From the NCBI GenBank assembly GCA_017302015.1, contig JAFLEE010000010.1:1-64000 (forward strand): DNA of 64,000 bases. Direction: 5' to 3'. The stretch's first letter is position 1. Each line of letters begins with the position of its first letter. Below, piece after piece: positions 34,068-42,513 of this stretch. The notes below the pieces were generated by a model. It ran no database searches. It was not told where the DNA came from and saw only the letters and a program-made list of their open reading frames with translations. The stretch comes from Spirochaetota bacterium (GTDB lineage: Bacteria > Spirochaetota > UBA12135 > COTS27 > JAFLEE01). Made by a program: the position numbers and the translations under genes.

Positions 34068-34778
34068 ATGAGAAATCACGCGAAGTTGGTTTATTCCCTA
34101 GCGGCCGCATTCGGCCTATTTTCCTGTGTGGGTTTGCCCACCGCGGAATTGAAGGCGAGTGCCGAATTGAGGCGGAAAGCGTCCCAATTCCCCATCGAGC
34201 CATATGCGGGGGACCAACTGCAGTTGGCGGAAAAGAACTTTGTTTCCGGGAGTAACGCCTATTCGAATCACCACGCGCAAAGCGCAAAAGCCCTCGACGC
34301 GGCTTTCGTCGGGTTCGAGAAGGCACTCGCCATCGGACTGCCCAGGTATTTTTCCGACCATCAAAGGGTCGCCTATTCCAATTGGCGGCGCGCGGATGAA
34401 ATATTTGCGTCCGTCTGCATGTCGAACCGGTATCAGAACGCGCAAACGCTCTATCAGGGCGCGCAACAAGCGTTCAACCAGGCTCTCGTGGGTTTGGTGC
34501 CGGAGGCGTCGAATAGCGCCTCCGGTTTCTATCCCCGGTCGGAAAGGCCCAGATCGGCAAAAGCGCGTGCGCTCTTCGATCAGGCCCAAGCCGCTCGTCG
34601 TGAGGCCCTCCTGGCCGCGGCCCAACAGATCACGGTGGCGGAACATGAGTTCAGCCTTGTCATGAAGGAGGCGAGGATCAAGAAGGAGCGCGCTGAAAAC
34701 TTGATCGATCGCGTCCTCAAACGAGAACGGGAAGCGGAACGAAGGGGCGCGGAAACGGCCTCTCGAGCGAATCCATGA
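34068..34778 (+). CDS. Putative lipoprotein with helical repeats
   Basis: A 236-residue protein with a lipoprotein-like signal (MRNHAKLVYSLAAAFGLFSC, cysteine at 20, although phenylalanine at -2 is unusual). The rest is strongly helical and charged (ELRRKASQFPIEPYAGDQLQ, AEKNFVSGSNAYSNHHAQSA, RAENLIDRVLKREREAERRG) and may be coiled coil. It resembles helical envelope lipoproteins that occur beside LysM proteins in spirochaetes. AAGGAAGGA precedes ATG 34068. The LysM gene follows after 34 bases, so the two are probably co-transcribed. A start at 33999 was rejected because it would bury the signal peptide. Confidence 0.62.
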   Translation: MRNHAKLVYSLAAAFGLFSCVGLPTAELKASAELRRKASQFPIEPYAGDQLQLAEKNFVSGSNAYSNHHAQSAKALDAAFVGFEKALAIGLPRYFSDHQRVAYSNWRRADEIFASVCMSNRYQNAQTLYQGAQQAFNQALVGLVPEASNSASGFYPRSERPRSAKARALFDQAQAARREALLAAAQQITVAEHEFSLVMKEARIKKERAENLIDRVLKREREAERRGAETASRANP

Positions 34779-34812
34779 GCCACCTTCCGCCCATCCATCC
34801 AGGAGACTATCT

Positions 34813-35600
34813 ATGAAACTCCCCCTCACCGCCCTTATTTCGCCGGCCTTCTGTTCGAATCGACGCCCGCTGCTTGGAAGCCGCGCCCCTATGATCAGCA
34901 CCCCTCTTATACGGAGGCGAAGACTCTCCTCGAGATGGCGAAATCGACCAATGCCCGAGGCGATTATGACCAGAGTTCGCTATTGGCGCTTCAGGCCAGA
35001 GATAAGATGGAGGCCGTCATCGCCTGGCAGGGTGTGCTCCCCTTCGCCGCAATGGCAGACCGGTGGTCCCAGACGGCGCGCACCGAACTGTCCCTCGCTC
35101 TGCCGGAAGGCGTGGGTGCGCTGCGTTCGCCGGATCATTTCGGGGCCCCGGTGTTTTCGAACCTGGTCAAGGCGGTGGCATTTTTCGAGAAGGGCAGCGC
35201 AGAATTTTCAAATGCCGAAACGCAATGGGGGGCGATCGTCTATTCCAACGCGCTGGAGGCCTGCATCGGCTCCTTCAGCAATTCTGCGGGAAGCGCGCGT
35301 CTGGCCCGGGCGGCGCGGGAGCGCTCATCTAACGGTTCGATCTCGAGGGAATCTTCTTCGGTGGTCCGGCCGGCCTATTACGTGGTCCGAAACAACCCCT
35401 CCGACCGCGACTGTTTCTGGAAGATCGCGAAGAATCCTTCCATCTACAACGATCCATACGCCTGGCGCGTGATCTATCTCGCCAACCGCGCCTTTTTGCA
35501 AAACCCCGAGAATCCCGATTTGATCCAACCCGGCATGCGCTTCGCCATCCCGAGCCTCCATGGCGAATCGCGCAACGGCGTCCACGATTCGGGACAATAA
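34813..35600 (+). pseudogene. LysM-domain exported protein with a frameshift in the signal peptide
   Basis: AGGAG and ATG 34813 open a signal peptide (MKLPLTAL), but the frame then goes wrong. The frame that continues to 35600 reads YFAGLLFESTPAAWKPRPYD from about 34836 onward, has no start codon before 34935, and is clearly coding upstream of that codon. One missing base between 34821 and 34840, for example in the run of five C or in CTTATTT, restores a normal signal peptide. The mature protein has a helical region and a C-terminal LysM-type domain: YYVVRNNPSDRDCFWKIAKN, YNDPYAWRVIYLANRAF, PENPDLIQPGMRFAIPSLHGE. That ending is close to spirochaete LysM lipoproteins. Peptidoglycan binding is the likely role. 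It may be a consensus error rather than a real frameshift. Confidence 0.7.
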
Positions 35601-35681
35601 ACCGTGCGCGGCTGCTCCAAAACTGTGTAAAATAGGTGAATTTCTGATCGCTCTCTGAGCGCGTAGAAAGGATAATATGAG

Positions 35682-37337
35682 ATGCTGAGACTCATGGATC
35701 AGAATTCTCCCGCCGATGTTCCGGTCAAATCGCGGTTTTCGCGACCTTTTCGTAATTTTTCCGCCGGTGTCTCCGCGCTTGGCCTGGCGATCGCTTTGAC
35801 CGTCCTGATCGATTGGCTCATCCCGGATATCCGCATCAGGAAATTTCTCCCCCTCTTCCATACGATGAGCGGTTTTTCTGGCGTCTGTGCCTTCCTCGGC
35901 TCCTTGGTCCTTTATACCCTGTTGCTTGAAAAACCCAGCCATGTTTGGGTGCAACTCGGGAGAGTGGGAACTCTGGGTATCCTCGGGATTGCCTTCTTCA
36001 ATCTGGTGTTCCTCTCGGGCTTCTATACGCTGACGCCGTCGGCTGGACACCGCACTCCGCATTCTGCCTACACCCGATCCAGCCCCATGTCACCCGCAGC
36101 CGCGGTCAATTTCCTGCTACTGGGCGTCTCGATGCTCCTAGGTTCTTTTCGCGAAAGTCGCTTAAGACCCATGGCGCAAGTGCTCGCGCTTCTGGCGGCG
36201 GTCCTCGCCCTTTTGGGCCTCAGCGGTTACCTCTATGTGACCGCGTCGGGAAACCCTCTGGATGAATACACGGCGATGGCCCTGCCGACCGCTTTGGTCG
36301 AATTGATGCTGGGCGCCGGCCTTATTTTCTCCATTCTCAAGGGCGGCCCGATGGAGAGCCTCGCGCTCGATTCCCTCGGTGGACGGCTCCTTCGATGGAC
36401 GGTTCCCGTTCTCTTGATCCTCCAATTCAGCTTCGAATGGGTCCGGGTGCGCGGGATGGCGCCGGGCGCGTACGAAGAATCCCTCGGCCTCAAACTCCTC
36501 TTTTCCCTCAACCCCATCGTCATCCTCTTCGTGATGCTCTACGCCGCCCGCTCCATCGACCGCAGCGACGCGTCGCGCCAAGCGGCCCTTTCGACCCTCC
36601 ACGAACTCAACGCCCAATTGGAGGACCGCGTGGCCCGGCGCACCGCCGATCTCCACGAATCGAACCGTGCGCTCACCGATGAAATCTCGGAGCGGAAAAA
36701 ACTCGAGGCCGAGATGGCTGAACTCCGCGAGCGCATCGAGGAGCGCCTCGGGCAACGGCTGCATGACGGCATCGCCCAGGATCTCTTCGGCCTCACCCTC
36801 GCGACCAAGGAACTCCAACACGAGCCGTCCATGGCACCCGAGCGGAAGCGTGAGGCGATCCAGGGCCTCCATGCCGGCCTCCTCGATTGCTGCCGCGCCG
36901 TGAAGCAACTCGCGCGGGAAATCTATCCCCCGGAGCTCGCCGCGGAGGGCCTCGCCCGTTCCCTGGAGGATCTCGCCTCCCATGTGGAGATCCAGCAGGG
37001 GGTCCGTTGCCACCTGTCCATCCAGCCCGGGGCGGTCCCCTCGCGCCATGACGTCGCGATCCACCTCTTCTACATCGTGCAGGAGGCCGTCAAGAACGCC
37101 ATTCGCCACGGCCGAGCGACGAAGATCCACCTGCGTCTCCACCGGGAAGGGCCGAAGATCCTCCTGGAGGTCCAAGACAACGGGATCGGCTTCCTGGCGG
37201 GGCAGCCGGCGGAAGGGATCGGCTTGAAGATCATCCGTAACCGGGCGAAGGCTTTGGGCGCCCGCTTAGAGATCCAATCACAGCCGGGAGCGGGCACGAT
37301 CGTTCATTGCGCCCTCGATTCGGAAGTGCGTGCTTAG
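35682..37337 (+). CDS. Membrane sensor histidine kinase, HisKA_3 (NarX/UhpB/DesK) type
   Basis: A 551-residue kinase. About eight hydrophobic segments fill residues 28-290, with no recognised ligand domain. A coiled-coil linker (LNAQLEDRVARRTADLHESN, about 309-350) follows. The phosphorylated histidine is H361 in RLHDGIAQDLFGLTL, the DesK/NarX signature. The ATPase domain has IVQEAVKNAIRHG (N-box, N472) and VQDNGIGFLAG (G1 box), then EGIGLKIIRNRA. The partner regulator follows after eight bases. Start ATG 35682 has both an AAAGGA site and a GATAAT box five bases upstream, so either mode of initiation is possible. Confidence 0.9.
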   Translation: MLRLMDQNSPADVPVKSRFSRPFRNFSAGVSALGLAIALTVLIDWLIPDIRIRKFLPLFHTMSGFSGVCAFLGSLVLYTLLLEKPSHVWVQLGRVGTLGILGIAFFNLVFLSGFYTLTPSAGHRTPHSAYTRSSPMSPAAAVNFLLLGVSMLLGSFRESRLRPMAQVLALLAAVLALLGLSGYLYVTASGNPLDEYTAMALPTALVELMLGAGLIFSILKGGPMESLALDSLGGRLLRWTVPVLLILQFSFEWVRVRGMAPGAYEESLGLKLLFSLNPIVILFVMLYAARSIDRSDASRQAALSTLHELNAQLEDRVARRTADLHESNRALTDEISERKKLEAEMAELRERIEERLGQRLHDGIAQDLFGLTLATKELQHEPSMAPERKREAIQGLHAGLLDCCRAVKQLAREIYPPELAAEGLARSLEDLASHVEIQQGVRCHLSIQPGAVPSRHDVAIHLFYIVQEAVKNAIRHGRATKIHLRLHREGPKILLEVQDNGIGFLAGQPAEGIGLKIIRNRAKALGARLEIQSQPGAGTIVHCALDSEVRA

Positions 37338-37345
37338 GAAGTCCC

Positions 37346-38017
37346 ATGGAAAAAAAAGGCCTCAGGTCGAAAGTATTCCTTGTCGAAGATCACCCCATCG
37401 TCCGCCGAGGGGTCGCCAACCTCATTAACGCGGAGTCCGATCTCACGGTCCACGGCGAATCCGCGGACGTGAATGACGCGCTGCGGCGCATCCCCGTCGA
37501 GAAACCCGATGTGGCGGTCGTCGACCTGTCCATGGGAACCGGGCTGCTCGGCCTTCAACTCATCAAAGACCTCCGAAAGAGCGGCGTGGAGATCCCCATC
37601 CTCGTCCTCTCCATGCACGACGAATCAGTCTACGCCGACCGGGTGCTGAAGGCGGGCGGCCAGGGTTACGTGATGAAGGCGGAAGACACCTCCCAGATCA
37701 TCGCCGCTATCCGGAAGCTGCTGCTGGGCAACGTCTACTTCTCCGAAAAGGTCGTGGCCCGCCTCCTGAGCCAACGGGGAAGCGCCCCCGCGAATGGCGA
37801 GACGAGGGAAGCCAATGATTTGGGCCTCAGCGATCGCGAATTGGAGGTTTTGCAGTACCTCGGGTCGGGGAAAAACACGAGAGAAATCGCGGCGCAACTC
37901 AACCTGAGCATCAAGACCATCGACTCCCACCGCGAGCACCTCAAGGAGAAACTCGGCCTGAAACACTCCTCTGAACTGCTGCAGTACGCTTTCCGTTGGG
38001 TGCAATCCCAATCATGA
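37346..38017 (+). CDS. NarL/LuxR-type response regulator
   Basis: A 223-residue two-domain regulator. The receiver has acidic residues in FLVEDHPIVRRGVANL, the phosphorylation site D60 in VAVVDLSMG, and lysine in GQGYVMKAED. The C-terminal LuxR helix-turn-helix reads LSDRELEVLQYLGSGKNTRE followed by IAAQLNLSIKTIDSHREHLK. It is probably activated by the kinase encoded just upstream. ATG 37346 was chosen over an earlier frame start inside the kinase gene, because it begins the receiver fold and follows TAGGAA. Targets are not identifiable. Confidence 0.92.
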   Translation: MEKKGLRSKVFLVEDHPIVRRGVANLINAESDLTVHGESADVNDALRRIPVEKPDVAVVDLSMGTGLLGLQLIKDLRKSGVEIPILVLSMHDESVYADRVLKAGGQGYVMKAEDTSQIIAAIRKLLLGNVYFSEKVVARLLSQRGSAPANGETREANDLGLSDRELEVLQYLGSGKNTREIAAQLNLSIKTIDSHREHLKEKLGLKHSSELLQYAFRWVQSQS

Positions 38018-38053
38018 CGGTGCGCGTCCGCGGCGGGGCTTGACTTCCGTCTG

Positions 38054-38070
38054 ACGGTTTTTCGAACCGT
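38054..38070. terminator. Short hairpin between the response regulator and tRNA genes
   Basis: ACGGTT (38054-38059) and AACCGT (38065-38070) pair around TTTCG. It lies in the convergent space between the two genes. There is no U-tract, so it is a weak terminator candidate. Confidence 0.3.
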
Positions 38071-38120
38071 GTGAGTCGTCCGCATGCGCGGAAAGAACCG
38101 CCGAAGCACGAATTCCCGAT

Positions 38121-38194
38121 TGGGCCCTGAGTGATTTGAACACTCGACCAAAGGATTATGAGTCCCCTGCTCTGACCAACTGAGCTAAGGGCCC
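38121..38194 (-). tRNA. tRNA with anticodon CAT, Ile2 type
   Basis: A 74-base cloverleaf: a seven-pair acceptor stem (GGGCCCT with AGGGCCC), D-stem GCTC/GAGC, an anticodon stem GGGGA/TCCTT containing two G-T pairs, anticodon loop CTCATAA with CAT at 38160-38158, variable loop TGGTC, T-stem GAGTG/CACTC, and discriminator A. No CCA is encoded. The 5' half (TTAGCTCAGTTGG) and the TTTGGTCG variable region follow tRNA-Ile2, whose C34 is converted to lysidine by TilS, more than elongator Met. An elongator Met identity cannot be excluded. Confidence 0.85.
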
Positions 38195-38209
38195 GGTCAT
38201 CGCGCCCAG

Positions 38210-38215
38210 ATTTTA
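38210..38215 (-). promoter_or_regulatory. -10 box TAAAAT upstream of the tRNA gene
   Basis: Minus-strand TAAAAT lies 15 bases before the mature tRNA 5' end, predicting a leader of about eight bases. No good -35 box was seen at 17 bases. Confidence 0.35.
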
Positions 38216-38383
38216 CCGTAGAATCAACCTTTCTTCCCCGCGCAAACCCCGGGCGTACCTCGCCGCGCCCTTCCGAGCCATAAGCGGCAAGCCTCTTGAA
38301 CGCCGTCCGTACACTCCATCCCCCCGCCCATTTTAGGTTAAGTTATCCCCTCCGCCGTCCAGCCGCCGAAAGGATCATGCCCC

Positions 38384-39331
38384 ATGAAGCCATCCCTGCG
38401 CCTTTCCCTCCTCTTCGCCATCGCGCTCCCCCAGGGCCTTCCTGCCATGGGGTCGGGCTTGTCCGTTTGCACCCTCCTCGTCGCGGGCATCGAACGCCGC
38501 TACGCCATCTATCTCCCGGAGGCCTGGGATGGCGTCAAACCCCTCCCGGTCGTGTTCATGTTCCACGGCGGAGGCGGCAGCGCCAAAGGCGCCATCGAAG
38601 AAACGGGATGGGAAAAGAAGGCCGAAGCCGAGGGCTTCATCGCCGTCTTCCCCGAGGCGCTCCCGCCCGAACCCAGGGCCCCGGCATCCTTCGGCAAGAA
38701 TCCCCAGATATGGAACGACGGCTCCGGCCGCCTCCACGCGGGTGAGCGAAATATTGACGACGTGGGCTTCGTCCGTGCCCTCATCCAGCTGCTGATCGCC
38801 CAATACAAAGTCGATTCCCGCCGCATTTATGTGACAGGCTTCTCCAACGGGGCCTCCATGGCCTTCCGCCTCGGGGTCGAACTCTCCACCCTCATCGCCG
38901 CCATCGCCCCGGTAGCCGGCGCTTTTTGGCTCGCCAACCCCCGACCCGAGCACCCCCGTTCCCTTCTATATATAACGGGCACCGACGACCCCCTCAATCC
39001 CATGGATGGCGGGGCGCCCAAACTTCTCGGGTCACTCAATATGCTGGGCGGTAAACCCAAGCCTCCGGTTTTCGATTCCATCCAGAAATGGCTCGATTTG
39101 GCTCACCTCTCCCTCGACCCGGGCCTCGATGAGTCCAAGTCCGGGGTCCGAACCCAGCGGTCCAAGCCCGTTAAGGGCGGCTGCGAACTGGTTTTTGTGA
39201 TGATCCAAGGCGCAGGCCACGCCTGGCCCGGCGGCAAAAGCCTCCTGAATGCCCGATTCGTGGGCGAAACCACCGACAAACTCGACGCCACGGCCACGAT
39301 TTGGGACTTCTTCAAGGCCCACTCCCTTTAG
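38384..39331 (+). CDS. Exported alpha/beta-hydrolase, CE1 / PHB-depolymerase (LpqC) family
   Basis: A 315-residue protein with a signal peptide (MKPSLRLSLLFAIALPQGLP). The oxyanion region is VFMFHGGGGSAKG (about 58-68), the nucleophile elbow GFSNGASM has S154, an acidic residue lies in ITGTDDPLNP, and the histidine lies in GAGHAWPGG; together they form a complete catalytic triad. IDDVGFVRALIQ is typical of the LpqC/feruloyl esterase group. It probably hydrolyses ester links of a polyester or plant polysaccharide outside the cytoplasm; the substrate is not determined. AAAGGA lies upstream of the ATG. Confidence 0.82.
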   Translation: MKPSLRLSLLFAIALPQGLPAMGSGLSVCTLLVAGIERRYAIYLPEAWDGVKPLPVVFMFHGGGGSAKGAIEETGWEKKAEAEGFIAVFPEALPPEPRAPASFGKNPQIWNDGSGRLHAGERNIDDVGFVRALIQLLIAQYKVDSRRIYVTGFSNGASMAFRLGVELSTLIAAIAPVAGAFWLANPRPEHPRSLLYITGTDDPLNPMDGGAPKLLGSLNMLGGKPKPPVFDSIQKWLDLAHLSLDPGLDESKSGVRTQRSKPVKGGCELVFVMIQGAGHAWPGGKSLLNARFVGETTDKLDATATIWDFFKAHSL

Positions 39332-39730
39332 TCCATCCTCCGCAAAGGCAAAGTCACCCCCCTATGGGCGCGCCCCTGCGCCGAATGCCCCCTTCCTGGC
39401 AGAAGTCCCTGGGCAGGGTCGGGCTGCTACGGGCTCCGCTTCGCTTCGGCCTGCCAGAAAACCCATTTGACGGCCCGTTTCGGCCTCGTCAGCCTTCATT
39501 CGGCCGTCATAAGAATCATCCATTGGGCAGGCTTCCCCTCCGCATCCCTCGCGCAGGCCTCCATTTCAAGTGCCTTTTGGCCCTCAACCCTCCTGGATCC
39601 CGGGGGCGACCGACCCAAATCCAACGTCTCCGGGGCTTTCCGGCCGTTATTGAAAGGGGGCCGAATTTGAAAAATACCCGGCCTTCCACTATAATAGCCC
39701 CTCCCATCAATTTCTGAGGTAAACCCCCCC
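39332..39730. other. Non-coding region upstream of yajC
   Basis: A 399-base stretch. The first 330 bases carry no gene that I can support and no recognised structured RNA; TTCGGCC recurs three times between about 39445 and 39505. The last 65 bases hold the promoter and leader of the yajC-secDF operon. Confidence 0.5.
39667..39695 (+). promoter_or_regulatory. Promoter of the yajC-secD-secF operon
   Basis: TTGAAA (39667-39672) and TATAAT (39690-39695) are 17 bases apart, a near-consensus housekeeping promoter. The leader is about 29 bases and contains GAGGT as ribosome-binding site ahead of ATG 39731. Confidence 0.75.
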
Positions 39731-40072
39731 ATGTTTCAGTTCCTGAGCGCCCAAACCGCCTCCGCCCCCGCCGGTCAACCCGGTGCCAATGGGTGGATCA
39801 TGCAGATCCTCTTCCTCGTGGCCCTCTTCGCGGTCTTCTATTTCCTCCTCATCCGCCCCCAGCAGAAGCGCCAGAAAGAACTCGACGCCAAGCGCGGCGG
39901 CCTCAAGAAGGGCGACCGCTTCATCACCGCCGGCGGCCTCTACGCCACGGTCAGCCACATCAAGGATGACGGCGCCATCGTCGTCGCCGAGATCGCCAAG
40001 GGCGTGGAAGTCGAGGTGGCCAAGGCCACCATCATGACCATCCTCGCCGAAAAATCCGAAGACAAGAAATAA
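39731..40072 (+). CDS. yajC: Preprotein translocase accessory subunit YajC
   Basis: A 113-residue protein with one membrane helix (IMQILFLVALFAVFYFLLIR, residues about 22-41) followed by PQQKRQKELDAKRGGLKKGD and VEVAKATIMTILAEK, the standard YajC layout. It associates with SecDF in the inner membrane to assist protein export. It is the first gene of the operon, behind a strong promoter; secD starts 27 bases later. The N-terminal 20 residues (Ala/Pro/Gly-rich) are longer than usual. Confidence 0.93.
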   Translation: MFQFLSAQTASAPAGQPGANGWIMQILFLVALFAVFYFLLIRPQQKRQKELDAKRGGLKKGDRFITAGGLYATVSHIKDDGAIVVAEIAKGVEVEVAKATIMTILAEKSEDKK

Positions 40073-40099
40073 GCGGGCCCCCCCCCGCGCGGCCCCTCC

Positions 40100-41611
40100 A
40101 TGTCGAATAGTTTCCGCTTCTTCATCATCGCCCTCATGCTGGGCTTCGCCGCCTGGTTCCTGTGGCCCTCCTACGTCTACTATTTCGGCGTCTCCGATGA
40201 GGCGCGCCGGGTGGTCGAGTCCGGGGGCCTGGCCAACGCTTCCCTGAGCAACGCCACCGACGCCTTCAAGGCCGAGGTCGAGCGGGCCGGCAAGTCGAAG
40301 GCCGGGGCCGTCGCCCTGGGCCTCGACATCCGCGGGGGCATCAACATCGTCCTCGAGGCCGATTTCGACAAGTACGCAGTCGATTCCGGCCGCAAGCCCG
40401 GCGACATCGACGAGAAGATGAAACTCGGCGAACTCGAGCGGGTGATCATGAAGATCCAGAACCGCATCGACGAGTACGGCCTCTCCGAGGTCTCCATCCG
40501 CAAGCTCGGCTTCAACCGCATCGTCATCCAGATCCCCGGCGAGCGCGACACCGGGCGCATCAAGAGCATCATCGATTCCAAGGGCCAACTCGAGTTCCGC
40601 ATGGTCGACGAAGATGCCACCCGCACCCTCGACTATAACCGCGAAACGGGCGAACTCAAGACCAACGGCGCCTTCCCGCCCGGCACCGAACTCTTCTGGT
40701 CCTACCACAAGGGCGACCGGGCCCACTACGTGCGCACCGCCCCCGTGCTCCTCAAGACCAACATCGACATGTCCGGCGAGCACATCAAAGACGCGCGCCC
40801 GGGGCAGGGCCAGTACGGCGACATCGTCGTGAGCTTCCAACTCGACGGCGAGGGCGGCCGCATCTTCGGCGAACTCACCGGGGCCAATAAGGGCAAGCGC
40901 CTGGCCATCGTCCTCGACCAGAAGGTCATGTCCTCCCCCAACATCAACGAGCGCATCGGCGGCGGCTCGGGCCAGATCACCGGCTCCTTCACCCACGAAG
41001 AGGCCAAAGATCTCGCTCTCATCCTGCGCAGCGGCTCCCTGCCGGTCTCCGTGAAACTCATCAGCGAAGAGGTCATCGGCCCCACCATGGGCTGGGAATC
41101 CCTCACCCTCTCGGTGAAGGCCCTCATGATGTCGCTCCTCGCCATCACCCTCTTCATGGCCCTGCGCTACCGCCTCAAGGGCATCATCGCGGCCATCGCC
41201 CTCGGCCTCAACGCCATCCTCATCTTCGCCATCCTCGCCCCGCTGAAGTTCACCGTGAGCCTGCCCGGCATCGCCGGCCTCATCCTGACCCTCGGCATGG
41301 CCATCGACGCCAACGTGCTCATCAACGAGCGCATCCGCGACGAGATCTTTAAAGAGGGCCGCAATATCTTCGAGGCCATCGAACGCGGTTATTCGCGGGC
41401 CTTCTGGACGATTTTTGACTCCCACGTCACGGGCCTCATCAGCGCCTTCATCCTGGCCAATATGGGCGAGGGCCCGGTGCGCGGGTTCGCCTTCACGCTG
41501 GCCATCGGCCTCATCGTGAGCCTCTTCACCTCCCTCTTCGTGACCCGCTTCCTGGTGGATCTCTGCATCAAGATGGGCATCATCCGCCGCTACTCGGCTT
41601 GGGTCGTTTAA
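40100..41611 (+). CDS. secD: Protein translocase subunit SecD
   Basis: A 503-residue RND-type membrane protein. One N-terminal helix (FFIIALMLGFAAWFLWPSYV) is followed by LGLDIRGGINIVLE (the D-x-R-G-G motif), a periplasmic P1 domain with IDEYGLSEVSIRKLG, and five C-terminal helices containing GLILTLGMAIDANVLINERI (the conserved acidic residue for proton transfer). It uses the proton gradient to pull preproteins across the inner membrane. Its length is short of E. coli SecD (615) but normal for compact SecD forms. secF follows after 11 bases. Confidence 0.95.
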   Translation: MSNSFRFFIIALMLGFAAWFLWPSYVYYFGVSDEARRVVESGGLANASLSNATDAFKAEVERAGKSKAGAVALGLDIRGGINIVLEADFDKYAVDSGRKPGDIDEKMKLGELERVIMKIQNRIDEYGLSEVSIRKLGFNRIVIQIPGERDTGRIKSIIDSKGQLEFRMVDEDATRTLDYNRETGELKTNGAFPPGTELFWSYHKGDRAHYVRTAPVLLKTNIDMSGEHIKDARPGQGQYGDIVVSFQLDGEGGRIFGELTGANKGKRLAIVLDQKVMSSPNINERIGGGSGQITGSFTHEEAKDLALILRSGSLPVSVKLISEEVIGPTMGWESLTLSVKALMMSLLAITLFMALRYRLKGIIAAIALGLNAILIFAILAPLKFTVSLPGIAGLILTLGMAIDANVLINERIRDEIFKEGRNIFEAIERGYSRAFWTIFDSHVTGLISAFILANMGEGPVRGFAFTLAIGLIVSLFTSLFVTRFLVDLCIKMGIIRRYSAWVV

Positions 41612-41622
41612 GGAATCCCCGC

Positions 41623-42513
41623 ATGCGGTCTAAGATCGATTTCTACAAGCCCCTGCCGTTCTTCATCGTGCTCTCGGTGGTCCTCACGGCCACCTCCCTC
41701 TTTTTCATCACCACGCGCGGCTTCAATTGGGGGGCCGACTTCGTCGGCGGCCTCGAGGTCACCGTCACATTCGCCAAGACCACCACGGTCTCCGAACTCG
41801 ACGCCTACTTCAACGCCAAGGGCCTGCGTATCGAGATCCAGCCCGTCTTCACGAAGCCCAACCGCTTCTACCTGCGCCACGCCGTCACCGCCGCCGAAGA
41901 GGCGGGCAAGGTCGATGTCAGCAAGCGCATCCGCGACCACCTCCTCGAGGGCTTCTCCGAGCGCCAGCCGGTCTTCGAGCAGACGCGCATGGTCAGCGGC
42001 AGCGTGAGCGCCGACAATAAGCGCCAGGCGATTTGGGTCACCTTGATGGCGGTGCTGGCCATCGGCCTCTACATCGCCTTCCGCTTCAAGGCGATCTTCG
42101 CCCTGGGGGCCGTGGTCGCCGTGCTCCACGACGTCATCGTGGTGCTCGGGTTCCAATCGTTCTTCCGCACCGAGTTCGGCATCCTCACCATCTCCGCGCT
42201 CCTGACGGTCCTCGGCTACTCGGTGAACGAGTCGGTCGTGCTCTTCGATCGCGTGCGCGAGAACATCAAGAGCGGCAAGTACACCACCTTCCGCGATCTC
42301 ATCACCGCCTCCATCAACGGGGTCTTCACCCGCACCATGATCATGGTGGCGACCACCATGAGCGTGGTGGTCGTGCTCTTCCTGAACTCCTCGGGCTCGC
42401 TCAAAGATTTCGCGCAGGCGATCATGATCGGCATGCTCTCGGGCACCTACTCGGCGATCTACGTCGCCGCGGCCACCATGCTGGCGGTCAACCGCTATAA
42501 ATCCCTGCTGTGA
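41623..42513 (+). CDS. secF: Protein translocase subunit SecF
   Basis: A 296-residue partner of SecD with six membrane helices. The signature WGADFVGGLEVTV follows helix one, and LLTVLGYSVNESVVLFDRVREN holds the conserved N-E-x-V-V-x-x-D-R motif in helix four. ATG 41623 was chosen because AAGGAA lies eight bases upstream; a TTG at 41599 inside secD would add only MGRLRNPR. The stop overlaps the gmk GTG start by four bases. Confidence 0.95.
   Translation: MRSKIDFYKPLPFFIVLSVVLTATSLFFITTRGFNWGADFVGGLEVTVTFAKTTTVSELDAYFNAKGLRIEIQPVFTKPNRFYLRHAVTAAEEAGKVDVSKRIRDHLLEGFSERQPVFEQTRMVSGSVSADNKRQAIWVTLMAVLAIGLYIAFRFKAIFALGAVVAVLHDVIVVLGFQSFFRTEFGILTISALLTVLGYSVNESVVLFDRVRENIKSGKYTTFRDLITASINGVFTRTMIMVATTMSVVVVLFLNSSGSLKDFAQAIMIGMLSGTYSAIYVAAATMLAVNRYKSLL

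Noticed and set aside
34775-34816. 13-codon frame linking the lipoprotein stop to the LysM ATG by ATGA overlaps
   Set aside because: It could act in translational coupling, but it is too short, has no ribosome-binding site of its own and is expected by chance.
39332-39660. Possible small structured RNA (SRP RNA, 6S, tmRNA or RNase P) upstream of yajC
   Set aside because: None of the conserved cores of these RNAs was found. The repeated TTCGGCC looks like low-complexity GC-rich sequence.
39707-41425. Long open frame antisense to yajC-secD (572 codons)
   Set aside because: It lies opposite an unmistakable secD. Its product is a monotonous Ala/Gly/Asp/Glu/Val mix caused by GC-rich codon bias. 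Similar antisense frames opposite araB, fusA, tuf, manC and recB were left out for the same reason.
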